A stretch of 64,000 bases of DNA from Candidatus Dormiibacterota bacterium (GCA_003169845.1 PNAG01000017.1:1-64000); one strand, 5' to 3'. Counted from the first letter of the stretch, positions 44,970 through 53,763 are shown. Numbers and translations: made by a program. The notes: generated by a model not told the origin, from the letters alone.

Positions 44970-45554
44970 ATGAGAAACGCTTTGCTGGCGGTCGATCTCC
45001 AGGCCGATTTCGTCCAGGGCGGCAGCCTACCCGTGCCAAATGGGATGCCGGTGGCCGCGATGGTCGCCCGCCACATCCGCCACTTCAAGACGGAGTACCA
45101 GTTCATAGTGGCTTCGCGCGACTACCACGAGGACCCATCCGACCACTTTTCCAGCACCCCCGACTTCCTCACCACGTGGCCTCCGCACTGCGTCATAGGA
45201 ACCCCGGGCGCGGCGTTCGTGCCTCCGATCGCCAACCTCGTCCGGGAGAAGCTGATCCAGTGCGTCGTCAGCAAAGGCCGTCACGCCGCCGCCTATTCGG
45301 CGTTCGAGGGATTCGACTCGCGAGGCCACGGCTTGCTCGACGTCCTCAAGGAGGAGCGCATCGACCACGTCGACGTTTGCGGCATTGCCACGGATTACTG
45401 CGTGCGGTCGAGCGCCCTCGATGCGCGCAAGAACGCGTTCCAGGTCCGCATCCTGGTCAACCTGTGCGCGGCGGTCAACGAGGCGACGGGTCTACAGGCA
45501 CTGGAGGAGATGAAGGCGGCGGGCTGCTCCGTGCAAGCAGCCACCGCGCCATGA
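44970..45554 (+). CDS. pncA: Nicotinamidase/isochorismatase-family amidohydrolase
   Basis: 194 residues. The active-site Asp is in AVDLQADFV, the Lys in VVSKGRH and the nucleophilic Cys in GIATDYCVRSSA; the metal-binding Asp/His are in RDYHEDPSDHF. These match nicotinamidase, which deaminates nicotinamide to nicotinate in NAD salvage. Start ATG 44970 follows AGGGGGAGGG. Ends at the terminator element B. Confidence 0.9.
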   Translation: MRNALLAVDLQADFVQGGSLPVPNGMPVAAMVARHIRHFKTEYQFIVASRDYHEDPSDHFSSTPDFLTTWPPHCVIGTPGAAFVPPIANLVREKLIQCVVSKGRHAAAYSAFEGFDSRGHGLLDVLKEERIDHVDVCGIATDYCVRSSALDARKNAFQVRILVNLCAAVNEATGLQALEEMKAAGCSVQAATAP

Positions 45555-45556
45555 GT

Positions 45557-45725
45557 ATGAGAAGGGACCCAGATGGTCCCTTCTCATCGACAGGCCGGCT
45601 ACGCCGGCGTGTCTGCTTATCCTCCGAAAGGGATTGGATTTTCGAAATAGTTACGCCCCGCGACAATTCGCAGTACTGAGAAACAAAGTTGCGGCCGGGC
45701 ATAGCCCGGCCGCCCCCGCGACGCT
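45557..45725. repeat. Dispersed convergent-terminator element, copy B
   Basis: A 13-bp perfect hairpin (45557-45569 with 45575-45587) and a second hairpin near 45691-45711 (GCGGCCGGGC/GCCCGGCCGC). Compared with copy A, one hairpin base pair is changed on both strands (A-T to G-C), so the structure is conserved by selection. Flanking blocks CGAAxTAGTT and AAAGTTGC are shared. Confidence 0.8.
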
Positions 45726-45733
45726 GGTGCCTT

Positions 45734-45982
45734 TTAGCGGCGAGCTCGCGTGGTCTTCTTACCTGTGGTGGCGGCTCCGTCGTATTTGAACGACACGTTC
45801 AGGCGGATCCGGTAGGTCGTCACCTTGCCGTCGTCGATGGTCAGGTCCTGCCTCACCACCTCTGCAACGCGAAGGTCGCGCAGAGTTTTGGACGCGGTCT
45901 CGATGGCGCCCTTCGCTGCCGCCTCCCAGGACTGGCTGCTGGTCCCCACCAGCTCGGTCACCCGATAGACGCTGTCGGCCAT
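45734..45982 (-). CDS. Dodecin family flavin-binding protein
   Basis: 82 residues; MADSVYRVTELVGTSSQSWEAAAKGAIETASKTLRDLRVAEV and the terminal YRIRLNVSFKYD are typical dodecin. It forms a hollow dodecamer that stores or buffers flavins. I chose ATG 45982 because AAGGAGG lies six bases upstream; a longer frame from 46000 begins in the ribosome-binding site itself. Confidence 0.92.
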   Translation of the reverse strand: MADSVYRVTELVGTSSQSWEAAAKGAIETASKTLRDLRVAEVVRQDLTIDDGKVTTYRIRLNVSFKYDGAATTGKKTTRARR

Positions 45983-45996
45983 GGCTGCCTCCTTAA

Positions 45997-46875
45997 TCAA
46001 TGAGCTGAATCACTTGCCATTTTCGCGCGCTCGAGCTTGCGCAGGTCCGGAAGCGCCTCCGCCATCTTTTCCGCGAGCGCCACGGGATGGCCGCCTCGCA
46101 GGTAGACGACCTGCTCGGTCACGCCGAGCTCGAGGTATTGCGCGGACATCTCCAGCAGCTGACCGCGATCCGCTCCGTCCCAGCCGAACTGGATCGACCG
46201 CCGGATCTCCGAGGCGTCCCGGCCGACGGCGCCGCATGCCTCCTCGAAGATCGGCGTGAGCTCCTTGACCCGCTCGGGATCTCCGCCGGCGATGTTCCAC
46301 ACATCGGCGTAGCGAGCCACCAGCCGCAACGTGCTCGGGCCTGACGCGCCGATCCAGAAGGGCGGGTGCGGCTTCTGGATTGGTTTTGGGTTGGCGATCG
46401 CATCCTTGAAGTGGTAGTAGCGGCCCTCGAAGGTCGTGCGCTCTTCGGTGAACAACGACTTGATGATTCGCAGCGACTCGCTCAAGCGGCCCACCCGATG
46501 GTCGAGACCCTCGAATCCGTACATCTCGTGCTCGATCTCCGCCCACGCGGCGCCGATGCCGAACTCGAGCCGCCCACCGGACAGGTGGTCGACGGTGACC
46601 GCCTCCTTGGCCAGCAGCGCGGGGTTGCGGTACGTGTTGCCGGTCACGAGGCAGCCGATCCGCACTCGCTTGGTCGCCTCGGCCATCGCCGCCTGGAGCG
46701 TCCAGCCTTCGTAGATCGGGCGGTCCGGCCCGCCGCCGCCGATCGCGGCGAGATGGTCGAAGTCCCACACGTGATCGAAGCCCGATTCGTCTGCGATGCG
46801 CCATACCGCGCGCAGGTCCTCGATGGTTGTGTCCTGGCCGGAATTCTTGAGTCCAAAGCGAAGCGGGTGAAGCAT
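45997..46875 (-). CDS. LLM-class F420-dependent oxidoreductase
   Basis: 292 residues with the luciferase-like TIM-barrel: LRFGLKNSGQDTT at the N terminus, WDFDHLAAIGGGG, CLVTGNTYRNPALLAKEAVTVDHLSGGRLEFGIGAAW, and PPFWIGASGPSTLRLVARYADVWN. These features mark the F420-using branch of the family. Substrate unknown. It sits between dodecin and an F420-type PPOX protein on the same strand. Confidence 0.9.
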   Translation of the reverse strand: MLHPLRFGLKNSGQDTTIEDLRAVWRIADESGFDHVWDFDHLAAIGGGGPDRPIYEGWTLQAAMAEATKRVRIGCLVTGNTYRNPALLAKEAVTVDHLSGGRLEFGIGAAWAEIEHEMYGFEGLDHRVGRLSESLRIIKSLFTEERTTFEGRYYHFKDAIANPKPIQKPHPPFWIGASGPSTLRLVARYADVWNIAGGDPERVKELTPIFEEACGAVGRDASEIRRSIQFGWDGADRGQLLEMSAQYLELGVTEQVVYLRGGHPVALAEKMAEALPDLRKLERAKMASDSAH

Positions 46876-46884
46876 GTGATTCTC

Positions 46885-47307
46885 CTAGTGAAAGCGGGTC
46901 GGCTTGACCCGGATGGCGACGTGGTACTGGTCGGAGAAGACCTTCGGGGTCCAATCGAAGCCCTGGATCTGCTCTCGGTACTTGCGCACGTAATTCGGGA
47001 CCTTGTATGCCGGCGGCTGCTTGGGGTCGATCTTCGCCGTGCCGTCGATGCGCACCACGTCCTCACCGACGGGGTCGGTGTTGAGGTGAAGGGCGACGTT
47101 CGGGTTGGTCTCGATGTCGCGCACCTTCTGGCCGGGGACGGCGTAGATGAGGAAGGATTTTCCATCCCACCAGAACCACACCGGAACCACATGCGGGTCT
47201 CCGTGGCGACCGACGGTGGCGAGCCAGACGATCAGCTCTCGCTTGAGGCGCGTTTGCACGTGCTTGGCGGGCACAGCGTTAGTTTGCGACTTTCGAGATC
47301 GTGGCAA
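46885..47307 (-). CDS. PPOX-class F420-dependent reductase
   Basis: 140 residues of the pyridoxamine-phosphate-oxidase split-barrel: [47 protein letters not shown], and the C-terminal [16 protein letters not shown]. The F420-Rv3369/Rv1155-like subgroup reduces quinone-like or biliverdin-like substrates with F420H2. Immediately precedes the LLM gene (9-bp gap), likely co-transcribed. Confidence 0.88.
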   Translation of the reverse strand: MPRSRKSQTNAVPAKHVQTRLKRELIVWLATVGRHGDPHVVPVWFWWDGKSFLIYAVPGQKVRDIETNPNVALHLNTDPVGEDVVRIDGTAKIDPKQPPAYKVPNYVRKYREQIQGFDWTPKVFSDQYHVAIRVKPTRFH

Positions 47308-47317
47308 AGTAAAGGCG

Positions 47318-47728
47318 ATGGCTAAGACCGATGTGACCAGGAAGACCGAGGCGGAGTGGAAGCGCGACCTGACACCTCAACAGTTCCACGTGCTGCGCGA
47401 GAAGGGCACGGAGCGGCCCTTCACCGGAGAGTACTGGGACACCAGGACGCCGGGCGCCTACCTCTGCGCCGGCTGCGGGGCCAGGCTCTTCGAGTCGGAG
47501 ACGAAGTTCGACGCGCACTGCGGCTGGCCAAGCTTCTACGCGCCGGCTGAGGATGCCCCAGTCGAGGAGCACGTCGACAAGAGCCTCGTCATGGCCCGGA
47601 CCGAGGTCACCTGCGCGAACTGCGGCGGCCACCTCGGCCATGTCTTCGATGACGGGCCGCAGCCGACTGGCCTTCGCTACTGCATCAACTCGGCTTCGAT
47701 CAAGCTCGAACCAGAGAAATCCAGCTAG
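47318..47728 (+). CDS. msrB: Peptide methionine-R-sulfoxide reductase B
   Basis: 136 residues from the ATG at 47318. Two zinc CxxC pairs (CAGC, CANC), [18 protein letters not shown] and the catalytic Cys in [11 protein letters not shown] are all present. It reduces methionine-R-sulfoxide in oxidised proteins with thioredoxin. Divergent from the PPOX gene with an 10-bp gap, so promoters overlap the starts. Confidence 0.97.
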   Translation: MAKTDVTRKTEAEWKRDLTPQQFHVLREKGTERPFTGEYWDTRTPGAYLCAGCGARLFESETKFDAHCGWPSFYAPAEDAPVEEHVDKSLVMARTEVTCANCGGHLGHVFDDGPQPTGLRYCINSASIKLEPEKSS

Positions 47729-47843
47729 ACGCCGATCGGTTCCCGGACCAGCACGACCGTCGTGCGGCCGGGGTAGTAGTCACGCTCGACGATCAGCGTG
47801 CGCGTGATCGCCGTGCCGATTCCGAGCGTCTCGCGCAGGCGCG

Positions 47844-48701
47844 CTAGGCGCCCTTGCGCGACTCCAGCATCTTCCTGACGATCGGGCTCGGCTCCTTGGG
47901 CTGCCACGCCCGGTACGCCTCCCGCACCGGGACCGGCCATTCGAGATCCAGGTCGACGCGGGTGCCCGACGTTGATGCTCCCGCCAGAACATGCAGTGCG
48001 AGCTCGAGCGTGCGCCGGTGCATCGCGCCGTCGTGAGGCATGCCGAAGGCGTGTCCGAATGGAAACTCGACGCCGACGATGCGCGGCGTGCGGCGCTCCT
48101 CAGCCACCGACGGCATCATCGTGACCGTCACGGTCGGGATTCCAGCCGCCTCGATCCATCGTGCCAGCACGGGCACGTTCGCACAGCAGTCGGGTCAAGC
48201 CGGGGCGAGGATGAGCCCGTCGGCGACCTGGTCACGCAAGTGGGCCACGATCTCGGGCGCCGTCCTGTCTTTCCAATCACGAAGGCTTCGATCCTGGAAG
48301 CCCATCACCGAGAGATGCTCGGCAACGCTCCCGCCGATTACGCCTTCGGCGGCCAGCTCGCCGAGCAGGTGCATGGGCAGCGCGATTTCGGGATCGGCCA
48401 GAAGGTCCTCGTCATTTAAATGTAGGTGCGCTACGCCGATGTCGCCCGCACTTGCCGCGGTGGGGATCGCGCGCCAGCTCGGATCGCCCCATTCCGGATT
48501 CATCTGCTCCCGGTCGAGGTCGAATGGGGCCTGCGAGCCCTTCACGTAGAGGCCGGCCGACGTGAGCAGCGCGATCCGCGATTGGGTCAGGCGTTTCACG
48601 AACGGCGCCCAGACCGGCTCCTCTTCTCCCTGGAACGGACCGCGCCCTTCGTAGAGCGGCCGGAAAGTTCGCGGCAGGAACTTGAAGCTGTCGACGAGCA
48701 C
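47844..48701 (-). CDS. Selenoprotein B family protein (GrdB/PrdB-like) with UGA-encoded Sec
   Basis: Two consecutive frames are one gene of 285 codons read through an in-frame TGA at 48197-48195 (codon 169). The first part starts LVDSFKFLPRTFRPLYE and carries IALLTSAGLYVKG and GVAHLHLNDEDLLADPEIALP; the second continues IEAAGIPTVTVTMMPSVAEE and FPFGHAFGMPHD, as the GrdB family does after its selenocysteine. The TGA sits in LAPA-U-PDCC, the redox site. A 6-bp hairpin follows at 48177-48160, 17 nt after the codon. GTG start 1 bp after phzF. Non-anaerobic members of this family have unknown substrates. Confidence 0.85.
48160..48177 (-). promoter_or_regulatory. Bacterial SECIS-like hairpin
   Basis: On the minus strand CGTGCC pairs perfectly with GGCACG around a 6-base loop CGTGCT. 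The stem begins 17 nt and the loop 23 nt after the in-frame UGA, and G is the second loop base. Known bacterial SECIS elements have an apical loop 16-37 nt downstream with G in one of the first two loop positions. Confidence 0.75.
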
Positions 48702-48702
48702 C

Positions 48703-49599
48703 CTAAGAGTCCAGCAGCGTGCCGGTGATCACCGGCCTGACTGAGCCTCCCACCTCGATTTGCGAAGGTATGTCTTCCGAGTCGCCATAGGTGAGCTCGA
48801 TGTGGATGAAGCTCTGACGGCCCATCTTGGTCCCCTGTTCGTTCACGATCGCGACCCTGGGCGCCCGCGCCACCAGCCCGTACTTGACCGCAAATCCGCC
48901 CAGAGGACCGCTGCCAGAGCCAGTCGCAGGGTCCTCGGGGATATCCAGGGAGAACATGCGGCTGTAGAGACGGTTGCCGCCCACCGCCGTGAAGACGAAC
49001 GCGCCAAAGGCATGTGTACCGTCCAGAACGTCTCCCAGAAGCTCCATGTCAGGCGCCGCTTCGTCGACTGCGCTGGCGTCGCGGAGCGCAAAGAACAGGA
49101 ACGGGTTCCCCGTGGTCGCGACCTGGACTGGAACATCCGCCACCAGATCGTCCTCAGTGAGTCCGATCGCCTCGGCGGCTTGAACGCGCCGCCGCTCCAC
49201 GGCGCCGAATGCGAGCTCCGGATGCGTCATCCAGAAAGTTAGGCCGCCCTGGCTCTTCACTCCCCGGACCTTCACCGGTCCGATGCCCTCTTCGAGGACG
49301 AACTCCAGGGAACCGCCCGGCACGAGACCCTCGGTTGCCAGCACCCAGGCGGTGCCCACCGTCGGGTGGCCTGCGAACGGAAGCTCGCTGGCGGGGGTGA
49401 AGATGCGCACCTTGGCCGCATGCGCGGGATCGGCCGGGGGCATCACGAACGTGGTCTCCGAGATGTTCATCTCTTTGGCGATTCTCTGCATCACGTCGCC
49501 TGGGATGTCCGCAGCGTCCAGCACCACCGCGAGCTGGTTGCCGGCCAGCGACTTCTCCGCAAAGACGTCGACGGTAAGAATCCGGTGGCCTTTGGTCAT
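48703..49599 (-). CDS. PhzF-family isomerase-like protein
   Basis: 298 residues. ILTVDVFAEKSLAGNQLAVVLDA at the N terminus, MNISETTFVMPP with the catalytic Glu region, FTPASELPFAGHPTVGTAWVL, and DPATGSGSGPLGGF at the C-terminal half mark the PhzF/diaminopimelate-epimerase fold. Most members are of unknown substrate. ATG at 49599 overlaps the stop of the thioesterase gene (ATGA), so translation is coupled; the selenoprotein follows by one base. Confidence 0.92.
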   Translation of the reverse strand: MTKGHRILTVDVFAEKSLAGNQLAVVLDAADIPGDVMQRIAKEMNISETTFVMPPADPAHAAKVRIFTPASELPFAGHPTVGTAWVLATEGLVPGGSLEFVLEEGIGPVKVRGVKSQGGLTFWMTHPELAFGAVERRRVQAAEAIGLTEDDLVADVPVQVATTGNPFLFFALRDASAVDEAAPDMELLGDVLDGTHAFGAFVFTAVGGNRLYSRMFSLDIPEDPATGSGSGPLGGFAVKYGLVARAPRVAIVNEQGTKMGRQSFIHIELTYGDSEDIPSQIEVGGSVRPVITGTLLDS

Positions 49600-50093
49600 G
49601 CCTTCATGACCAGGCACGTGGTGGTGCCGTGCGCGAGCAACTTCCCGTTGCTCTCGGCGACCAGCCTCCCCTCGGCGGTGGCGACCCTGCCGCCACGATG
49701 GAGGACCTTGCCCTCGCAGCGCACGCGACCAGTGTCGACGGTGATCGGGCGGACGAAGTTGACGCTCGTTTCCAGGCTGGTGTAGCCCTCTCCGGCGGCG
49801 AGCGTCGATTGAACCGCGCAGCCCATCGCCGAATCGAGGAGGGTCATTGCGTAACCTCCATGCACCACGCCGATCGGGTTGTAGAGGAACTCGGCCGGCT
49901 GTCCGACGAAGACGGCTCGCCCCTCCTCGACCTCTGAGCCGGTGAAGTCGAGGGTCGCAGCGATAGGAGGTGGCGGCAGCTTTCTCTCGAAAACCGCTTT
50001 CAGGTAGTCGAGCCCGCTCAGGCCCGCGCCGGCGTCACGCAACGCCATCGGGTCTTCCCAGCTGTAGGTACGCGATCGCTGGTTCACACTCAT
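49596..50093 (-). CDS. PaaI-type hotdog thioesterase
   Basis: 165 residues from the ATG at 50093, which overlaps the LysE-type gene's stop (ATGA). VGQPAEFLYNPIGVVHGGYAMTLLDSAMGCAVQS and YTSLETSVNFVRPI are the hotdog signature, with the catalytic Asp in LLDSAMG. It hydrolyses acyl-CoA thioesters (phenylacetyl-CoA type by family). The longer upstream frame lies in LysE and is not used. Confidence 0.9.
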   Translation of the reverse strand: MSVNQRSRTYSWEDPMALRDAGAGLSGLDYLKAVFERKLPPPPIAATLDFTGSEVEEGRAVFVGQPAEFLYNPIGVVHGGYAMTLLDSAMGCAVQSTLAAGEGYTSLETSVNFVRPITVDTGRVRCEGKVLHRGGRVATAEGRLVAESNGKLLAHGTTTCLVMKA

Positions 50094-50704
50094 GAAAAAG
50101 CAGAGTAGACCGCCAGCATTCCAAGCACCGCGATGGCCAGGCCGCTGAATGTGCTGATTCCGCGGACCAGGGCGGGGGTCAAGCGCGTGCGCAGGAGCGA
50201 TGCGGCGAACGCCAGCAGGCACCACCATGTCGCGGACCCGAGGAGCACCCCGGCGACCAGAATGGCCGGCCTGCTGAATCCTGCCCCTGCCCCGAGGCCC
50301 AGGGTCGCGGCGAGCGCGGCGAAGGAGATGATCGTGGCCGGGTTGGTGATCGTGAGCCCGAGCGTTGATGCGTAGGCCCGCGCCAGGCCGCCGCCGGTGA
50401 TGGCCGGCGCCTGACCATCCTGACGCCGTTCGAGCAAGATCCGCGTCCCCAGCCAGATCAGGACCGCGCCGCCGATCACCGCGAGCGGACGCCTGCCACC
50501 TGCGATCGCGGTCGCCACCGCGGCAACCCCAAAGTAGGCCACGGCGGCATAGATGCCATCAGCCGTCGCGACACCGAGGCCAGAGACGAGGCCGTACAGG
50601 CGGCCCGCGACGAGAGTTCGCCTAAGGCAGAGAAAGAAGATCGGGCCGGGCGACGCGGCCACGGCAAACCCGAGCGCAAATCCCCGCAGCAGCAGGCTGA
50701 ACAC
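50090..50704 (-). CDS. LysE/RhtB-family amino-acid exporter
   Basis: 204 residues with about six transmembrane helices: FALGFAVAASPGPIFFLCLRRTL is the conserved N-terminal motif of the LysE superfamily, and LGLTITNPATIISFAALAATLG the conserved fourth-helix element. Exports amino acids or related small molecules. First gene of a four-gene overlapping operon ending with the selenoprotein. Confidence 0.9.
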   Translation of the reverse strand: MFSLLLRGFALGFAVAASPGPIFFLCLRRTLVAGRLYGLVSGLGVATADGIYAAVAYFGVAAVATAIAGGRRPLAVIGGAVLIWLGTRILLERRQDGQAPAITGGGLARAYASTLGLTITNPATIISFAALAATLGLGAGAGFSRPAILVAGVLLGSATWWCLLAFAASLLRTRLTPALVRGISTFSGLAIAVLGMLAVYSAFS

Positions 50705-50734
50705 CGTCGTCTCTCATCCGCGGAATTGTAATTA

Positions 50735-51652
50735 GTGACGATGGCGGGGCCGGCTCGCCGGTGTGTTCTCGGCGCCTCTTGTAGCCTAGAAGTCCTGAAG
50801 GTCGGACTAGGACTACCCAACATGGACAAGAGCCTGCCCAATGGCCGGCTGCTCGTCGATATCGCGCGCCGCGCGGACCAGCTCGGCTTTTCGACCCTCG
50901 CCACGATCGGCCGCATCGCGTATCCGAGCTACGACGAGCTGCTGACGCTGGCCGCGGCGGCCGGCGCCACAGAACGCATCGGTTTGCTGACGGACATCCT
51001 GCTCGCCCCGGTCCGCGAGCCGATCCTGCTCGCCAGGCAAGCTGCGGCCCTGGACCAGCTGTCGCGCGGGCGGTTCGTGCTTGGCGTCGGAGTCGGCGCC
51101 CGCCAGGACGACTTCGCCGTCACCGGGTTCAACTTCCATGACCGGGGCCAGAGGCTCGACGCGGCGCTCGACCTCATGCACCGCGCCTGGCGCGGCGAGC
51201 CGGTGCCTGGCTCGGACAGAGCAGTCACTCCTCGACCCGTCAACGGACATTCCGTGCCGATGATGTTTGGTGGCCGCGCCGACCGGTCGATCGAGCGCGT
51301 CGTCAAATACGGAATCGGCTACACGCAGGGCGGCGGAAATCCCGAAGGCCTCAAGGGGATGATGGAGCGGGTGAACGCCGCCTGGCAGGCGGCGGGCAGG
51401 GCGGGCAAGCCCGAGTTTCGCGCCCTCGGCTACTTCGCCCTGGGTGACGAGGTGCACGAGGAGGCGCACTCCAACGTCGTGGATTACTACGGCGACTGGG
51501 GCGAGGGCGTCTGGAAGGGCACGGTGAAGTCCGTAGAAGAAGCCAGGGAGCGTGTCAAGGCGTACGAAGAGGGTGGGTGCGACGAGCTGCTGCTGTTCAT
51601 GACTGCGCCGGCGACAGCACAGGCCGAGAGGCTGGCGGAGGCCGTGCTCTAG
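50735..51652 (+). CDS. LLM-class oxidoreductase (F420 type)
   Basis: The core from LKVGLGLPNMDKSLPNG to the end is a luciferase-like TIM-barrel (about 285 residues): IGLLTDILLAPVREPILLARQAAALDQLSRGRFVLGVGVGARQDDF and VPMMFGGRADRSIERVVKYGIG. The first 20 residues do not fit the family; no ATG or GTG lies close to the expected start (a CTG does at about 50795), so the start is uncertain. Divergent from LysE. Confidence 0.85.
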   Translation: MTMAGPARRCVLGASCSLEVLKVGLGLPNMDKSLPNGRLLVDIARRADQLGFSTLATIGRIAYPSYDELLTLAAAAGATERIGLLTDILLAPVREPILLARQAAALDQLSRGRFVLGVGVGARQDDFAVTGFNFHDRGQRLDAALDLMHRAWRGEPVPGSDRAVTPRPVNGHSVPMMFGGRADRSIERVVKYGIGYTQGGGNPEGLKGMMERVNAAWQAAGRAGKPEFRALGYFALGDEVHEEAHSNVVDYYGDWGEGVWKGTVKSVEEARERVKAYEEGGCDELLLFMTAPATAQAERLAEAVL

Positions 51653-51732
51653 ATCGGGCGCGAGCCCAGATGACGCTACCGTAGCCCCGGCCGCGGGCCC
51701 GTCACCTATCGTGTTAGCGGAATGCGAGAGCC

Positions 51733-52215
51733 ATGATCCGGCGTCTCGTGACTTTGGGCGCGGTCGCCCTCGGGCTCGTCGTGGCAGCGGTCGCCGGCGT
51801 GACGGCCTACCAGTCGCTGCATGCCCCGTTGCCACCCTCCGGCAACAGCGCCCTCACGCCGGTGAACTGCTCACCCGGCCCATGCGCGGACGTGCAGGGT
51901 TACACGCTCTGGCTCTCGGAAGTCAGTGTCAACGGGGACCTCGTGAGCATGCAGGTCAAGTTCCAGAACTCCAGCCCGTCGACCCATGCCTCGCCTGAAG
52001 ACCTTCAGCTGATCGACGTCAGCCGGCACGCATCGGGCCTCGTCACCGATGCGCCGGGCTGCACGACCTGGCCGCGCCACGACTTCAACAACGGGGCGAC
52101 CTTCGGACCGATCGATGTGTGCTTTCGCATCAGCAACGCAGCCCGTCCATTTATCCTCCGCTGGTCGCCTGACCTCGGCCTCTTCTGCTGCGAGCAGGAC
52201 ATCAACCTCACCTGA
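51733..52215 (+). CDS. Membrane-anchored extracytoplasmic protein
   Basis: 160 residues. One N-terminal helix (about 6-25) then a beta-rich domain with two Cys-Pro-like sites (NCSPGPCADVQGYTLW and a C-terminal FCCEQDINL). It looks like a small secreted binding or sensing domain of the TRASH/DUF4352 type in texture, but I cannot assign a family. Confidence 0.55.
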   Translation: MIRRLVTLGAVALGLVVAAVAGVTAYQSLHAPLPPSGNSALTPVNCSPGPCADVQGYTLWLSEVSVNGDLVSMQVKFQNSSPSTHASPEDLQLIDVSRHASGLVTDAPGCTTWPRHDFNNGATFGPIDVCFRISNAARPFILRWSPDLGLFCCEQDINLT

Positions 52216-52357
52216 GACGCATCCCGGCGGTAGCGCTCCGCCGCGGGGACACCGGCGATGGGCAGTCCTCCCCGATGAGCGCTGATGAGGGGTCGCACGG
52301 AACGCAAGCTTTGCATGTCGTGTTGCCAATCCACTTTCCGGGCAAGACACTTAGCGG

Positions 52358-53188
52358 GTGATCGCACAGCATCCGACCGTCGTGATCAGCGGAGCCACCG
52401 GTGCCGTGGGCTCGGCGACCGCGGCCGCACTCGCGCGCCGTGGGGCGCGTGTCGTCTTGATGGCCAGACCGTCGGAGCGCCTGGACAGCCTGGTCGAGCG
52501 GCTGGGCGGCATTGACAACCGCGTCTCCCAGGTACCGATCGACCTGGCATCGATGCGGTCGGTGCGCTCTGCCGCGCGCGAGATCAACCGAACAGGAGGC
52601 CACGTCGACGCGCTGCTGAACGTCGCGGCGGTCTTCGTGAACCGCTACCAGAAGACCTCTGACGGCTTCGAGCGCATGCTCGCGACGAACTACTTCGGAC
52701 CATTCCTCCTCACCAACCTGCTGCGCGACCGGCTTCTGGGCGGCGGTCGCGTGATCAATGTGGCCGCCCCCTCGACCACCCGCGTCGACATGCAGCGCCT
52801 GTTCTCGAAGGAGCAATTCGATGCGATGTATACGTTCGGGGCCACCAAGGCGCTGGACCTGATGTTCACATTCGAGCTGGCGCGGCGGGCGAAGCGTTGG
52901 GACGTGCGGGCGAACGCATTTCATCCGGGGTTGGTCCGATCGGAGCTCATGAGCGAAGCTCGCCGGCCCATCCGCATACTTGCGCGCCTCGCCTCGAGCT
53001 CGCCCGGGCGCGCTGCGCAAGACCTGGCCGACCTGGCGATCTCGCCCGCCCACGCCGGCACCACCGGCTGGTTCTTCAAGGGCACGCGGCGGCTCGATCC
53101 GCCAAAGACCGCCACCGACGAGACCGAGCAAGTGGCTTTGTGGCGGCGCACCGCTGAGCTCGTGGAGATGGAAATCGGCGGTTTTTAG
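52358..53188 (+). CDS. Short-chain dehydrogenase-like protein with altered catalytic site
   Basis: 276 residues. Rossmann N terminus SGATGAVGSATAAALARRGARVV (TGxxGxxG form), a NVAA stretch in place of NAG, and VINVAAP where a catalytic Ser normally follows. The usual Y-x-x-x-K reads F-G-A-T-K, with a Tyr two residues earlier. Retinol-dehydrogenase/light-dependent-reductase-like layout with NAFHPGLVRSEL. The fold is clear; standard SDR chemistry is questionable. Confidence 0.8.
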   Translation: MIAQHPTVVISGATGAVGSATAAALARRGARVVLMARPSERLDSLVERLGGIDNRVSQVPIDLASMRSVRSAAREINRTGGHVDALLNVAAVFVNRYQKTSDGFERMLATNYFGPFLLTNLLRDRLLGGGRVINVAAPSTTRVDMQRLFSKEQFDAMYTFGATKALDLMFTFELARRAKRWDVRANAFHPGLVRSELMSEARRPIRILARLASSSPGRAAQDLADLAISPAHAGTTGWFFKGTRRLDPPKTATDETEQVALWRRTAELVEMEIGGF

Positions 53189-53274
53189 AACCTCGCGAGT
53201 TCTTCACACCGCGCTCACAACTCCCGGGAAAGATGAACCTCAGTCGTCAATCTCGTTCACAAGGAGTGGTTCAC

Positions 53275-53679
53275 ATGAGACGCGGTTTCGGTTTGATCGG
53301 ATTGGTGGTCACGGCCATCTTGCTCACCATCGTCGGAGTGATCGCCTACAACGTCGGTTGGTCGGACGGCGCGGCGACGCACGTGGCGGCCGGCACGGTG
53401 GCGCCGCCGTACTACTACGGTTACGGCCCCCAGGGGGGCTTCGGAATCTTCGGCTTCTTCTGGTTCCTGTTCGTTCTCTTCATCCTGTTCGGCCTGCTGA
53501 GGTTCGCGTTCTTCGGACGCAGGCACTGGGGCGGAGGATGGGGATACAGAGGCGGCCACGGCCAGGGCGTTCCGCCGGCAATCGAAGGGCGGATGCAGGA
53601 GTGGCATAAGCGGGCGCACGGCGAGCAGCCGTCTGCTCCAGGCTCGACGCCGCCCCCGCCTGACCAGCGAACGGTCTAG
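53275..53679 (+). CDS. Small membrane protein upstream of a two-component system
   Basis: 134 residues from ATG 53275 (AAGGAG eleven bases upstream). Two hydrophobic helices (about 6-25 and 50-80, Phe-rich FGIFGFFWFLFVLFILFGLL) separated by a Tyr/Gly-rich loop, then a Gly/His- and Pro-rich tail. Unknown family. It shares orientation with the following regulator and kinase and might be a sensor accessory. Confidence 0.65.
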   Translation: MRRGFGLIGLVVTAILLTIVGVIAYNVGWSDGAATHVAAGTVAPPYYYGYGPQGGFGIFGFFWFLFVLFILFGLLRFAFFGRRHWGGGWGYRGGHGQGVPPAIEGRMQEWHKRAHGEQPSAPGSTPPPPDQRTV

Positions 53680-53725
53680 GCGAGTTGGCTCTGACTAGGA
53701 TGGTCCCCGTGGCTCTCCTAGGGGT

Positions 53726-53757
53726 CCCCACGAACTCACGCCATTGGCTCTGAGTTC

Positions 53758-53763
<6 letters not shown>
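53726..53763. promoter_or_regulatory. Perfect 13-bp inverted repeat over the regulator's start codon
   Basis: 53726-53738 pairs exactly with 53751-53763 across a 12-nt loop, and the GTG start at 53758 lies in the right arm. In RNA the start codon would be buried in a stem; in DNA it is an operator-sized palindrome. It could also end transcription of the upstream gene, though no T run follows. Confidence 0.7.

Noticed and set aside
47725-47840. Short minus-strand gene after the selenoprotein
   Set aside because: The reading LRETLGIGTAITRTLIVERDY looks protein-like for about 38 codons, but no start codon or ribosome-binding site is available; perhaps a decayed tail.
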